Shown here piece by piece: positions 16,912 through 26,280 of a stretch of DNA of 64,000 nucleotides. The DNA is from Paraburkholderia rhizosphaerae (GTDB taxonomy: Bacteria; Pseudomonadota; Gammaproteobacteria; Burkholderiales; Burkholderiaceae): positions 124,001-188,000 of the forward strand of contig NZ_SORE01000008.1 of the NCBI RefSeq assembly GCF_004366595.1. Reading direction: 5' to 3'. The notes under the pieces are model-generated. The model saw only the letters and a list, made by a program, of their open reading frames with translations. It made no database searches and had not been told where the DNA came from. Every line of letters begins with the position of its first letter. The stretch's first letter is position 1. The translations under genes and the position numbers were made by a program.

Positions 16912-18744
16912 ATGTCTTTCGACCTTCTGATTACCGTTGCCTGCCTGGCCGTCGCGGTCGTGATGTTCCTGCTCGGGAAGCCTCGTGCGGACGCGGTCGC
17001 GCTGATCATGATCGTGGCGCTGCCATTGTCGGGAGTGGTCAGCGTCAATGAGGCGCTGGCCGGGTTCTCCGACCCGAACATCATTCTGATTGCCGCGCTG
17101 TTCGTGCTGGGTGACGGGCTCGCGCGCACCGGCGTCGCGCAGCGCGTCGGCGACTATTTGATCGAGCGGGGTGGTTCGAGCGAGCGCCGCCTGCTCACGC
17201 TGATCATGTCGATTGTCGGCATGATGGGCGCGTGGATGAGCTCGACTGCGGTGGTCGCGATCTTCATTCCGATTGTGGTCCGCATTGCGCGCCAATCGAA
17301 CATTCCCCGCGCGCGGCTGCTGATGCCGATGAGCATGGCCGCGTTGACGAGCGGCATGCTGACGCTGGTTGCGACATCATCGAATCTCGTGATCAACAGC
17401 GCGTTGATTTACCGCGGCTTGAAAGGCTTCCCATTTTTTTCGTTTACGCCGATCGGCTTGCCGATCCTCGCAGCCGTCATCGCATATATGGTTTTCGCGA
17501 GCCGCTTTCTGAAAGGGGCAGCGGGCACGGAGGCGACCCACCGGCCGTCGGTAAACGATTGGGTCGCGCGATATTCGCTGCAGGGCCGCGCGTTCCGCCT
17601 GAAGGTCGCGCTCAATTCGCCGCTGGTCGGAAAGACGCTCGGCCGCGGCGGCCTCGGCGACAATCCAGATGCGCACGTGGTCGCGATCGAACGGCGTGCG
17701 GGGATGGGCACGAGCCTGCTGCTCGCCACGTCGGAAAGCAACATTGCCCCCGACGATGTGTTGCTGCTCGACGTCGATGTCGCGGCGTTCAATGTGCAAA
17801 GCTTTTGCGAGCGCTTCGCGCTGGTCTCGCTCAGAATGTCCGGCGCGTATTTCACCGATCAGCGACACGATGTCGGCATGGCCGAGGTGATCGTGCCGCC
17901 GGACTCGAGTCTGGTCGGCAACTTCGCGCGCAGTTCGGTCGCGTTGCGACGCCACGGGCTGACGGTCGTCGGCTTGCGACGCGCCGACGCCGCAATCGAA
18001 CACGACTTGCAGACAACCCGCCTTAAAGTCGGCGATACGCTGCTCGTCGTGGGGCCGTGGATCAATATCTTTACGATGCAGTCGGTCGAGCACGACATCG
18101 TTTGCCTCGCGATGCCCGTCGAAAGCGAAGCGTACGTGCCCGCTCCGCATAAGCAGGTGTATGCGGTCGGCTGCATGGCGCTCGTCATCATCCTGATGCT
18201 GATACCGGCGGTGCCCAATGTGCTCGCGGGGCTGATCGGCTGTCTGCTGATGGGCTTTCTCGGCTGCGTGAGCCTCGATAGCGGATACCGCGCGATTCAT
18301 TGGCGCAGCCTCGTGCTGATCGTCGGGATGCTGCCGTTCTCGATTGCGCTGCGTCGTACCGGCGGCATCGACATCGCCGCCGACGCGGTGCTGAGTGTGG
18401 CGGGCGGCTGGGGGCAGCATGGCTTGCTTGCCGCGGTATTCGCAATGACGCTGATCGTCGGACTCGTGATATCCAGCACCGCGACGGCGGTGCTGATGGC
18501 GCCGGTTGTGATCGCGATCGCCGAGCATCTGCATGCATCGCCTTATCCGTTCGCGATGACGACCGCGATCGCGGCATCCGCGGCGTATAGCTCGCCCATT
18601 TCCACGGCCGTCAACGCGCTGGTCAATACCGCCGGTGGCTATCGATTCCAGGAGTTCTTCAAGGTCGGCTTGCCGGCCGCGATCGCGTCGCTCGTCATTA
18701 CCGTCGCGATCGTGCCGCTGTTATGGCCGGCTTATCCGCACTAG
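16912..18744 (+). CDS. SLC13/DASS-type anion transporter with RCK_C domains
   Basis: A 610-residue inner-membrane protein. ATG 16912 (MSFDLL) was chosen since the upstream in-frame codons lack membrane or homologous features. About five or six hydrophobic helices (~1-210, containing MSSTAVVAIFIPIV and VATSSNLVINSALI) precede a soluble section ~220-400. That section holds two TrkA-C/RCK-like units (FRLKVALNSPLVGKTL; VIVPPDSSLVGNFAR), and the second membrane half ends with SSTATAVLMAPVVIAIA and a PISTAVN loop. This is the layout of the SLC13 subgroup that carries sulfate or dicarboxylates. Substrate is not determined. Confidence 0.82.
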   Translation: MSFDLLITVACLAVAVVMFLLGKPRADAVALIMIVALPLSGVVSVNEALAGFSDPNIILIAALFVLGDGLARTGVAQRVGDYLIERGGSSERRLLTLIMSIVGMMGAWMSSTAVVAIFIPIVVRIARQSNIPRARLLMPMSMAALTSGMLTLVATSSNLVINSALIYRGLKGFPFFSFTPIGLPILAAVIAYMVFASRFLKGAAGTEATHRPSVNDWVARYSLQGRAFRLKVALNSPLVGKTLGRGGLGDNPDAHVVAIERRAGMGTSLLLATSESNIAPDDVLLLDVDVAAFNVQSFCERFALVSLRMSGAYFTDQRHDVGMAEVIVPPDSSLVGNFARSSVALRRHGLTVVGLRRADAAIEHDLQTTRLKVGDTLLVVGPWINIFTMQSVEHDIVCLAMPVESEAYVPAPHKQVYAVGCMALVIILMLIPAVPNVLAGLIGCLLMGFLGCVSLDSGYRAIHWRSLVLIVGMLPFSIALRRTGGIDIAADAVLSVAGGWGQHGLLAAVFAMTLIVGLVISSTATAVLMAPVVIAIAEHLHASPYPFAMTTAIAASAAYSSPISTAVNALVNTAGGYRFQEFFKVGLPAAIASLVITVAIVPLLWPAYPH

Positions 18745-18783
18745 TGCCGCATTAGTGCGGCACGAGCGCCGCAGTCGCGGCGC
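18744..18783 (+). terminator. Tandem hairpins after the SLC13 transporter
   Basis: Two perfect hairpins start at the last base of the stop codon: GTGCCGCA/TGCGGCAC (18744-18751, 18756-18763, loop TTAG) and GCGCCGC/GCGGCGC (18766-18772, 18777-18783, loop AGTC). There is no T-run, so they may stabilise the mRNA end or aid Rho-dependent termination. Confidence 0.4.
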
Positions 18784-18822
18784 ACTATTGCGGGTCACCC
18801 GTTCGCGAGGCAACGACCGCAC

Positions 18823-20295
18823 ATGCCGAATATCAGAATGAAAGCATTCGCGCTGCGCTGGATCAAGCGGCTGTCAATTGTCGTGCTGCTGATCGTCGCG
18901 ACGATCGTCGGCGTGCGGATGGTCGACACGCAGCGCAAACCGCCGTTAGCGTTGTGGCACACCTACGTGCCCGAAGAAATGCACGCGCACGAACTGGATC
19001 GTGCAAGCTGGGACGATTACATCGCGCAGGAGAACCGGCTGTTCGATGCGGTCAGAAAAAACGTGACCGACAAGTTGCCGCCCGACCAGCGCGTTCCGGC
19101 GAATCGCTATTTCGCAGGAAGCCCAGTGTTTCCCGGGCACTTTAAAATAGACTGGAATCGTTCGTACACGCTGGCGCCAGAAGGGACGCCGCGTGGTGTT
19201 GCCGTGATGTTGCACGGGTTGACCGATTCCCCATTCAGCTTGCGCCACATCGCCAGGCGCTATCAACGCGACGGCTTTGTCGTGGTGGCGATCCGTCTGC
19301 CCGGGCACGGCACCGTCCCCTCGAGCCTGACCGACGTCACCGCCGACGACTGGGAAGCGGCCACACGGCTCGCGGTACGCGAAGCGCGCCGCCGCGTGCC
19401 GGCACCCGCGCCACTGCATATCGTGGGCTTTTCCAACGGCGGTGCGCTCGCGCTTGAATATTCGCTTGAAGCGTCGCAGGACTCGCGACTGCCGCAAGCG
19501 GACCGCCTCATTCTGCTTTCACCGATGATCGGTATCACGCAATTCGCGCGCTTTGCGGGCGTCGCCGCATGGCCGGCGGTACTGCCGTCGTTTGCGAAGG
19601 CTGCGTGGCTCGACATCGTGCCTGAATTCAATCCGTTCAAGTACAACTCGTTTCCGGTGAGCGGCGCGCGGCAGTCGTGGCGGTTGACGCGAAAGATCCA
19701 GCGGGAAGTCGCGCAGGCCAACAATCGTGGACAGCTCGCGTCGTTGCCACCGATCTTGACGTTTCAGTCGGTGATCGACTTTACGGTCAGCACCAGCGCG
19801 ATCATCAGTTCCTTGTACGCGCAACTACCGCCTAATGGGAGCGAGCTCGTACTGTTCGACATCAACCGGACCGCGCAATGGAGTCCGCTGCTGCGCGCGG
19901 CGATGCGTGACGCGTTGCGCCGTCTGACGCCGCCGCCGCCGCTGCACTATCGGTTCACGGTCCTGACTAATGCGTCGACCACGTCATCGCAGGTCGTCGA
20001 ACAAACCATCGAAGCAAGCACGAAAACCGCCACGGTGACACCAACCGGGCTCGATTATCCAGGCGACATTTATTCGCTGTCGCATGTGGCGCTGCCGTTT
20101 CCCGAGACCGATTCGTTGTACGGACGTACGCCCGATCCCAGCGATGACCTGGGTGTACATCTTGGCGCGCAATCGATAAGAGGCGAAACCGGCGCGCTGA
20201 TCGTCGGCGCGGGGCTGTTGACGCGACTCTCGTGGAATCCGTTCTATTCGTACATCGCGGCGCGTATCGACCAGTTGAACGGCGCACCGCAGTAG
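18823..20295 (+). CDS. Membrane-anchored alpha/beta hydrolase
   Basis: A 490-residue protein with an N-terminal signal-anchor (LSIVVLLIVATIVGVRM, ~17-33) after a basic head, so the rest is probably periplasmic. The hydrolase fold is plain: VAVMLHGLTDSPFSLRHIAR (~127-146, oxyanion region), IRLPGHGT, and the nucleophile elbow HIVGFSNGGALALEYS (Ser ~206). The late His is likely in YSLSHVALPFP (~425). A specific substrate (lipid, ester or lactone) cannot be named. The gene is 78 bases after the transporter, separated by the tandem hairpins. Confidence 0.75.
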   Translation: MPNIRMKAFALRWIKRLSIVVLLIVATIVGVRMVDTQRKPPLALWHTYVPEEMHAHELDRASWDDYIAQENRLFDAVRKNVTDKLPPDQRVPANRYFAGSPVFPGHFKIDWNRSYTLAPEGTPRGVAVMLHGLTDSPFSLRHIARRYQRDGFVVVAIRLPGHGTVPSSLTDVTADDWEAATRLAVREARRRVPAPAPLHIVGFSNGGALALEYSLEASQDSRLPQADRLILLSPMIGITQFARFAGVAAWPAVLPSFAKAAWLDIVPEFNPFKYNSFPVSGARQSWRLTRKIQREVAQANNRGQLASLPPILTFQSVIDFTVSTSAIISSLYAQLPPNGSELVLFDINRTAQWSPLLRAAMRDALRRLTPPPPLHYRFTVLTNASTTSSQVVEQTIEASTKTATVTPTGLDYPGDIYSLSHVALPFPETDSLYGRTPDPSDDLGVHLGAQSIRGETGALIVGAGLLTRLSWNPFYSYIAARIDQLNGAPQ

Positions 20296-20406
20296 TCGAT
20301 GCCCAACGGGTCGATGGGCGCGCGTCGCGGCGTCTGAAAACACGATCAATTGATGGTGTACGTCGGCTGGGATATCCGGTGATCCGCACCGGAATCCGGT
20401 GCTCTT

Positions 20407-20880
20407 CTACTTTGCCGCGCCGACCAGCGAAAACGCATCCCACTTCGGGTCTTCCGGCGTGTGCGGATTGTGCGTCAGCGCTTCTTCGACGAGCGGCTCA
20501 CACGCGCCGTAGTCGGAGCCGATACTGTCACTATGCGCTTGCGGGAAGTTCACGGCGAGCACCTTGCCGCCCCAGCGTTCGACCGTCGCGGTCATGCTGC
20601 ATTTGCCCGCACCACCCACCTTGATGTCGAGCACGAGCGCGTTCATATCCAGCGCGGCGTCGGAGTTCGAAAAATTCCATTGCGCTTCCAGCCGGTCATT
20701 CGGTCCACCCGTGTCGACCAGTTTCATTGTCTTGTCGGGAATGCCGACGGACTGCGCCAGATCGAGAATGTTCGAGCCGACCAACTCGCCTTGCGGATCA
20801 CGTGCTTCGTGAGTTCTTAACGCGCCACATGCGGTTAGCGTGGTTAAAAGTAAAGCAAAGGGGATCGTCAGGCGTCGCAT
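20407..20880 (-). CDS. Putative outer-membrane lipoprotein
   Basis: A 157-residue protein. AGGAG precedes the ATG at 20880. Residues 1-18 form a lipoprotein signal (RRLTIPFALLLTTLTAC) with lipobox LTAC and Cys18 as the acylated residue. The mature part is globular, with two further Cys (GKCSMTATVERWGG and YGACEPLVEEAL) that could form a disulfide in the periplasm. No family was recognised. Convergent with the alpha/beta hydrolase gene. Confidence 0.7.
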   Translation of the reverse strand: MRRLTIPFALLLTTLTACGALRTHEARDPQGELVGSNILDLAQSVGIPDKTMKLVDTGGPNDRLEAQWNFSNSDAALDMNALVLDIKVGGAGKCSMTATVERWGGKVLAVNFPQAHSDSIGSDYGACEPLVEEALTHNPHTPEDPKWDAFSLVGAAK

Positions 20881-21219
20881 GCATGCTCCTGGAGGCATTG
20901 AACGTAATTTGTATGGAATCGCGAGCAGGTGCCCGGTCGACAGGTCGCGTTTGTCAAACAGGCTGACCGCGGCTGACCGGCACAAACGGTATGTGCGACA
21001 GGCAAATGCGGACGGGGTTCCGTGAATGGCGTTGCAATGCGCGATCCAGAAGATCGCGTAGCAATACGGCTTTGCGAGTCCTGTCCACTTGAGCCGCGCG
21101 TTCAGGATACGCTACGGCATGATGTTCCAGTGTCATTCGGCCATCGACCAGCAGCACCCCGAACTCTGCTTCGCTCCGTTGCTGCGCATTCACTCCAGCA
21201 ACCTTACAGGTGGCGAACC
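20881..21219. other. Intergenic region, nothing supported
   Basis: 339 bases between the divergent lipoprotein and AMP-binding remnant genes. A 101-codon - strand ORF overlaps it but shows no ribosome site or recognisable family. Any promoter for either gene should lie here; no clear motif was found. Confidence 0.3.
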
Positions 21220-21849
21220 ATGAGCCAATCAATTCGTAATATCCAGCCCGCTCGTTCAACCTCGGATCCCGGCGTTGTCAGCGCACTGTTTGCACATGCG
21301 CGTGCTTGCCCGCAGGCCCCGGCATCGGCGCGAGGCGAACAATGCCTGAGCTTCGCGGAGGTTGCGGCTCAGGTGTGCAGGTTAGTCAATGGCCTTCGCG
21401 CATTCGGTCTAAAGCCGGGCGATCGCGTCCTGCTTCAGGATCCGAAAATCGACGGCTGGTTTCGCACCGGCGACATGTTGTGGATGGACGATATCGGCGA
21501 ACTCCACTATGTATCCCGCAGAAAGCTGCTGCTGATCCGCGACGGTGAAAATATCTCGCCTGTTGAAGTCGAAGCGGCGCTGCGGCGTCATCCGGCGATC
21601 GAGGATGCGGCAGTGGCGGGCGTGCCCGATGCGCAACTCGGGCAACGAGTAATCGCGTTCGTCGTGCCGGGCGACACGGTCCGCTTTTCGGCCGAAGCGG
21701 TGTTGAGAGACCTGTCCAGCGAACTGTCGGACTTCAAGATGCCCGAAATGCTGGTCATCGTCGAACGCATCCCTCGTACGCCGTTGCGCAAACTCGATCG
21801 GCGCGCGATCGACCAATTGGCGCTCGAACAAAGCCTGCCTGCGCGATAG
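21220..21849 (+). pseudogene. AMP-binding (acyl-CoA synthetase/adenylation) gene with large in-frame internal deletion
   Basis: The ORF is open for 209 codons but joins two distant parts of an ANL-superfamily enzyme. Residues ~1-70 match the N-terminus (SFAEVAAQVCRLVNGLRAFGLKPGDRV in pieces). From ~75 on it is the C-terminal end: DGWFRTGDMLW (motif A7), LLLIRDGENISPVEVEAAL (A8) and PRTPLRKLDRRAID with the catalytic Lys (A10). About 300 residues between them, including the P-loop A3 and A5 motifs, are missing, so adenylation should be impossible. The join is near 21432-21450. It is either a decaying gene or a repurposed mini-protein. Confidence 0.75.
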
Positions 21850-21968
21850 CCGGCCGATATCGCTGCAAGGATCGGCGGCCGCCATTATTTGAGTTTGATG
21901 CCGCAGGTGACTTACGCTCGTGCGGCATCGTGCGCGTCATCCTGCATCGATGTGCGCCGGATGCGATC

Positions 21969-22850
21969 CTATGAGCTGTACGGCTCGAACCCGTACAGCC
22001 TCTCCGGGTTATCAACAAAGATGGCCTGTCTCACCGCGGTGTCGTCGACCCATTCATTAAACTGATCGACAAGCTCCGTGTCGTCGGGCATCGGCACCGC
22101 GATGGCCGGATGCGGCCAGTCCGTGCCCCATACGAGTTGCCGCGCGTTCGCGTCGATCAGCGCATCGATAAACGGGCGCGTATCGACGTACGGTGTCGCG
22201 TGAAGCCCGGTGCTGCGATAAGTGCCCGACAGCTTGACCCACGCGAGTCCATCGCGAACCAGCGCAAGCAGGTTCTGGAAACCCGCATCGCGAATGCCCT
22301 TGTGGGCCGGCACATGGCCGAGATGATCGAACACGGCGGGCACCCGAAGGCGCTCGACAAAGCCCGTCAGATCCGTCAGCGTCGACACGTCCGCGAGAAA
22401 TTGCAGGTGCCAGTCAAGGCCTTGAATCCGCTTCGCTAAGGTCTGTGCGGTCTCGAGGGCGAGCCCTGCGCCAAACAGCAGATTAAGCCGCACGCCGCGC
22501 GCGCCCAGCCGATGAAATTCAGCGAGATCGTGGTCGCTGACGTCGGGCTCAACCACCAGCACCGCGCGCATCGGTAGACGGCTCTCCGCGATCGCCTGCA
22601 GGCTACGCCGGTTATCCATGCCGTACGGACTTGGCTGGATGATCACCGAACGCGCGATGCCGAAGCTGTCCGCGAGGGTTTCGTAGTCGGCTAGCGTCGC
22701 ATCGGGCGGCGTATAGCTGCGGCCCGGCGCGTAAGGCCATGCACGCTCCGGCCCGAACACGTGGAAATGACAATCGACGGTGCCGGCCGGCAGACGCTTT
22801 TTAGGCGCACGAGATAGTGGGCGGGCAGGGGCGCAGACAGGAATGCTCAC
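21969..22850 (-). CDS. Amidohydrolase family protein (LigI/COG3618-like)
   Basis: A 293-residue metal-dependent TIM-barrel hydrolase. GTG at 22850 has GGAGG directly ahead. Metal-binding and active-site marks are DCHFHVFGP (HxH, residues ~26-28), VIIQPSPYGMDN, FDHLGHVP, and the late catalytic Asp in LVWGTDWPHP (~245). The family includes 2-pyrone-4,6-dicarboxylate hydrolase and sugar or muconate lactonases. Together with the next genes (ABC importer, SDR, enol-lactonase-like hydrolase) it most likely opens a lactone intermediate. It is the last gene of the - strand operon, 108 bases after the binding-protein gene. Confidence 0.78.
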   Translation of the reverse strand: MSIPVCAPARPLSRAPKKRLPAGTVDCHFHVFGPERAWPYAPGRSYTPPDATLADYETLADSFGIARSVIIQPSPYGMDNRRSLQAIAESRLPMRAVLVVEPDVSDHDLAEFHRLGARGVRLNLLFGAGLALETAQTLAKRIQGLDWHLQFLADVSTLTDLTGFVERLRVPAVFDHLGHVPAHKGIRDAGFQNLLALVRDGLAWVKLSGTYRSTGLHATPYVDTRPFIDALIDANARQLVWGTDWPHPAIAVPMPDDTELVDQFNEWVDDTAVRQAIFVDNPERLYGFEPYSS

Positions 22851-22958
22851 GAGAGCGGCCTCCAGGGACAGCAGGGAACGAACCAGGAAATCAAAGCGGC
22901 GCGGCGGGCCGGCTGCGCAAAGCCGCACGCGGCCCGCTGACAGTCGCTCATGCAACGC

Positions 22959-24182
22959 TTAAGGTTTGACCGTCGCCGACACCTTCGTCAACTTGAACAG
23001 GTCCGCCGGTGCCTCGCAGTGCTGGCAATTCACCCCCGGCACGTTCGGCGCTTGCTTCACGATATTCGCCGGCAGTGGCTGAATCGTCGCGCCCGGCGTC
23101 GGCGTGCCGTGCAGCGCCGAATTCAGCGACAACTCCGGCGTCAGCACCGGATCGAACACTTCGGTATTGAACGAGTCGGGCACTTTGGTCGACGGGAACG
23201 CGTTGCAGCCGTTGACGAACGAATCGCCAGTGCAGACCTTCACCTTGTCCGCCGGCACCCATGGCAGCGGGTACTCGATGTTGTGCACGGTTACTTTGCG
23301 CTTGCCGGTCAGCTCTTCCATCATCAGCTTGAACGCGTAGCCCGACACGTTGATCGGATCGCCCGACGAGATGCCATCGAGCCCGCGTTTTCTGAGGTCC
23401 GGGTTCGCGAGCGCAAGACGGAAGCCATTGGTGTTTTCGCCGGTCACCGGCACGAGCTTCTTCTGGCCGCTTGCCAGCATCGCCGCGACGATACCGTCCT
23501 CGCCGTTCTCGCCGAAGATCGCGTCGACATCCGGATGCGCGGCGAGCGCCTTCGCGGTTTCCTGCTGCGTGGTCTGGCTGTTCCACATGCCGTAGTACTC
23601 GGCGACGACCTTGATATTCGGGTATTGCTTGAACACGCTCATTGCGCCGTCGTAGTTCATCTTGTCGACCGAGTTGCCGGCCACGCCGCGATCGATGAAC
23701 ACGTTGCCTTTACCGTTCAGTTTGTTCACCAGCCATTGCGCGGTGTTTTGCGCAAAGCCCGCGGTGATGTAGCTGACCGTGCGTGCGCATGGCTCGGTCA
23801 CGGTGCCGCTGTATGTGTACACGAGCACATGTTTTTCGCACGCTTCATGGATCGCGCGGTTCAGGCCGGTCGATGAAATCGGGAACGTAATGATCGCGTC
23901 GGCGCCCGCCGACACCATGCTTTGATACGCGGCCGCCTGAGCCTGCACGTCGGTGCCGGAAATCACCGTTTTCAGATCCACCAGCTTGTCATACGGAGGA
24001 GTCGCCGCAAGCGCCTTGATCAGATTCGACGTTTCTGTCTGATAGCCATTGCCGCTGTAACTCATGCTCAGATAGACCTTGTACTTCTTCGGCGGCGTTT
24101 GCGCGTGCGCGGCGGCGCCGGCAAGGGCCGCAATGGCGGTGAGCGCGGCGGCGCCTTGCGCAAGAATCGAGCGGACTTTCAT
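22959..24182 (-). CDS. Periplasmic substrate-binding protein of a RbsB-type ABC importer
   Basis: A 407-residue protein with AGGCAAC ahead of ATG 24182 and a signal peptide (MKVRSILAQGAAALTAIAALA, cleavage after AHA near residue 28). The type I periplasmic fold of sugar-binding proteins is seen in YKVYLSMSYSGN, MVSAGADAIITFPIS, and IFGENGEDGIVAAML. It is longer than RbsB (about 300) with a ~60-residue C-terminal extension holding a CQHC pair, hence the ligand may be larger than a simple sugar. It pairs with the two permeases and the ATPase that precede it in the operon. Confidence 0.85.
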   Translation of the reverse strand: MKVRSILAQGAAALTAIAALAGAAAHAQTPPKKYKVYLSMSYSGNGYQTETSNLIKALAATPPYDKLVDLKTVISGTDVQAQAAAYQSMVSAGADAIITFPISSTGLNRAIHEACEKHVLVYTYSGTVTEPCARTVSYITAGFAQNTAQWLVNKLNGKGNVFIDRGVAGNSVDKMNYDGAMSVFKQYPNIKVVAEYYGMWNSQTTQQETAKALAAHPDVDAIFGENGEDGIVAAMLASGQKKLVPVTGENTNGFRLALANPDLRKRGLDGISSGDPINVSGYAFKLMMEELTGKRKVTVHNIEYPLPWVPADKVKVCTGDSFVNGCNAFPSTKVPDSFNTEVFDPVLTPELSLNSALHGTPTPGATIQPLPANIVKQAPNVPGVNCQHCEAPADLFKLTKVSATVKP

Positions 24183-24229
24183 GTTGCCTCCGTATGTATT
24201 CCGGGTGTCCCGGTTGTTAGGGTTGTGCG

Positions 24230-25276
24230 TCAGGAATGCTTCGATTGCGATGTGATGCGACTGCGTTTGAAGAGCGTCGCGAGGTCGTCGCGCAACAGCA
24301 CGAGCGCGACGAAAATCACCACGCCATAGACGATCGTGCGCCAGCCTTGCGCGATGCCAAGCGATGCGACGATGGTCGACAGGGTAGTGAGCAGAATGGC
24401 GCCGGCCGCCGCGCCGAGATACAGCCCGCGCCCGCCGACGATCGATGTGCCGCCGATCACGACCGCCGCGACCGACGGCAGCAGGTAGCTCTGGCCGAGC
24501 GTCAGCGTGACGCCTCGCACGTAGCCCAGCATCAGGATGCCGGCGAGGCCCGCGCTCGCTCCGCTGATCGCGTAAGCGGCGATGGTCAGCCGGTGCACCG
24601 GCAGCGCGGCAACATACGCGGCGGTCGGGTTCGTGCCGAGCGCGTAGAGCTTGCGGCCGAAGCCGGTGCGCATCTGCAGGAAACAGCCGGCCGCGGTGGC
24701 CACCGCCATCAGATAGAGAATCGGCGTGCCGAAAGACGTGTTCGCGAACAGAGCGGACAGCGCAGCGGAAGGTTGCCCGGTCGGCGTGCCTTGCGTGAAG
24801 CCGAGCGTGACGCCGTACAGGATCACGCCCATCGCAAGCGTCATGATGAACGGCGGAATCTTCATCACGCTCACGCCAATCCCGCTCAACGCGCCAAGCG
24901 CCGCCGTGATCAGCAGAATGGCCGGCACGCCCCAGACCACCGCGGCGTCCGATCCGCCGATCCATTTGAACGCCAGCACGCCGCCCAGCGTCATCATCGA
25001 CGCGATGCTCAGATCGAGGCCGCCGAGCAGGATCACCATCTGCTGCCCGAACGCGACCACCATCAGGAAGCTCGAAATCACGAGGATCGCCTTGGTCTGC
25101 GCGAGGCTGCCGAAATTCGGCCCGAGCACGCGCGATGCGGCAATCAGCGCGAACGAGATCGCAAACAGCGCGATCGCGGTGCGCACGTCGCGATCGAGCC
25201 GCGCGAACATGCCGGGCGTCGCGTGGCCGTCGCGCGTGTCGGCGGGCCGGCCGCCGGTCAAAGGGGTTTGGGTCAT
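24230..25276 (-). CDS. ABC importer permease (RbsC-like), second of pair
   Basis: A 348-residue inner-membrane protein with about ten helices. The conserved cytoplasmic-loop region is visible as GRKLYALGTNPTAAYVAALPV (~216-236), and GGTSIVGGRGLY (~285-296) matches the BPD_transp_2 family. Its ATG overlaps the stop of the upstream permease gene (ATGA at 25273-25276), so translation is coupled. Two different permease genes probably form a heterodimeric pore. Substrate unknown, carbohydrate-like by family. Confidence 0.88.
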   Translation of the reverse strand: MTQTPLTGGRPADTRDGHATPGMFARLDRDVRTAIALFAISFALIAASRVLGPNFGSLAQTKAILVISSFLMVVAFGQQMVILLGGLDLSIASMMTLGGVLAFKWIGGSDAAVVWGVPAILLITAALGALSGIGVSVMKIPPFIMTLAMGVILYGVTLGFTQGTPTGQPSAALSALFANTSFGTPILYLMAVATAAGCFLQMRTGFGRKLYALGTNPTAAYVAALPVHRLTIAAYAISGASAGLAGILMLGYVRGVTLTLGQSYLLPSVAAVVIGGTSIVGGRGLYLGAAAGAILLTTLSTIVASLGIAQGWRTIVYGVVIFVALVLLRDDLATLFKRSRITSQSKHS

Positions 25277-26280
25277 GCGTGGGTCTCCGCACGGGTCGAC
25301 AGGCGCGCGAAAAATACCGCGACCACCACCGCCGCGATCATCACCACGCCCTGGAAAATGCCGGTGTAAAACGACGACACACCTGTCGAAAACAGCACCT
25401 TCTGCAACAGCGTGAGCGTCAGCGCGCCGAGCATCGAGCCGGCTACACCGCCGCGGCCGCCTGCGAACGACGTGCCGCCGAGTGCGATCGCCGCGAACAC
25501 CAGCAGCAGGTACGGTTCGCCCGCGTTCGGCGTGCCGGTCGATGTCAGCGCGGTCAGCATGAAGCCGGCGAGTCCATAGCAGACGCCCGCGAGCGTGTAC
25601 GCAATCAGCTTCACGCGTTTGACCGGCACACCCGCGAGCAGCGCGGCCGGCTCGTCGGCGCCGGTCGCGTAAAGACCCACGCCCCAGTCGGTCCGCCGCA
25701 GCACGCGCCACAGCGCATACACGACGAGCGCGACGGCCAGCGCAACCGGCACGATGCCGCCGATGCGGTCGGTCATCGTGTAGGTCATGAAGTCCGATAC
25801 GTCGCCGCCAGGCGCATCGAGAATCAGCAGCGTGACGCCCGAACTGACGATCATCGTCGCCAGCGTCAGCGCGATCGACTGCAGGTTCCAGTAGGCGACC
25901 AGATAGCCGTTGATCGCACCGACTGCCGCGCCTGCCGCGACCGCGATCGCGGCGCCTTGCAGCGCGCCCCACGGGCCGCTGCCGCCGTGCACGGCGACCA
26001 GCACGTTGGTCAGCGATACGACGCCGGCCACCGACAGGTCGAAGCCGCGCGTCAGCACGACGAGCGTGCCGCCGGCCGCGGCCAGCGCGAGCGGCAGGCT
26101 GTTGTTCAGGATGTCGGTCAGCACCGACGCCGTGAGCGCATCGGCTTGCGTGGCCGCGAAGATCACGGTCAGCACCGCGAGAATCGCGATGATGATCGTG
26201 GTGCCGTCGCCGAGTGTGCGCCGATACCACGGTTGCGGGCGCAGCTTGGCAATCGCGTGAGAAGAGGACGTGACATTCAT
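25273..26280 (-). CDS. ABC importer permease (RbsC-like), first of pair
   Basis: A 335-residue membrane protein. Start 26280 was chosen because its ATG overlaps the ATPase stop by an ATGA (26277-26280). Family marks are LTRGFDLSVAGVVSLTN (~80-96), the loop GADEPAALLAGVPVKR (~205) and GGTSFAGGRGGVAGSMLG (~275). It partners the permease encoded next in the operon. Confidence 0.88.
   Translation of the reverse strand: MNVTSSSHAIAKLRPQPWYRRTLGDGTTIIIAILAVLTVIFAATQADALTASVLTDILNNSLPLALAAAGGTLVVLTRGFDLSVAGVVSLTNVLVAVHGGSGPWGALQGAAIAVAAGAAVGAINGYLVAYWNLQSIALTLATMIVSSGVTLLILDAPGGDVSDFMTYTMTDRIGGIVPVALAVALVVYALWRVLRRTDWGVGLYATGADEPAALLAGVPVKRVKLIAYTLAGVCYGLAGFMLTALTSTGTPNAGEPYLLLVFAAIALGGTSFAGGRGGVAGSMLGALTLTLLQKVLFSTGVSSFYTGIFQGVVMIAAVVVAVFFARLSTRAETHA

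Noticed and set aside
17377..18534. 385-codon - strand ORF opposite the SLC13 gene
   Set aside because: His/Arg-rich shadow; the + strand protein has membrane segments and family motifs.
20954..21259. 101-codon - strand ORF between lipoprotein and AMP-binding remnant
   Set aside because: No ribosome site, no recognisable family, overlaps both promoter areas.
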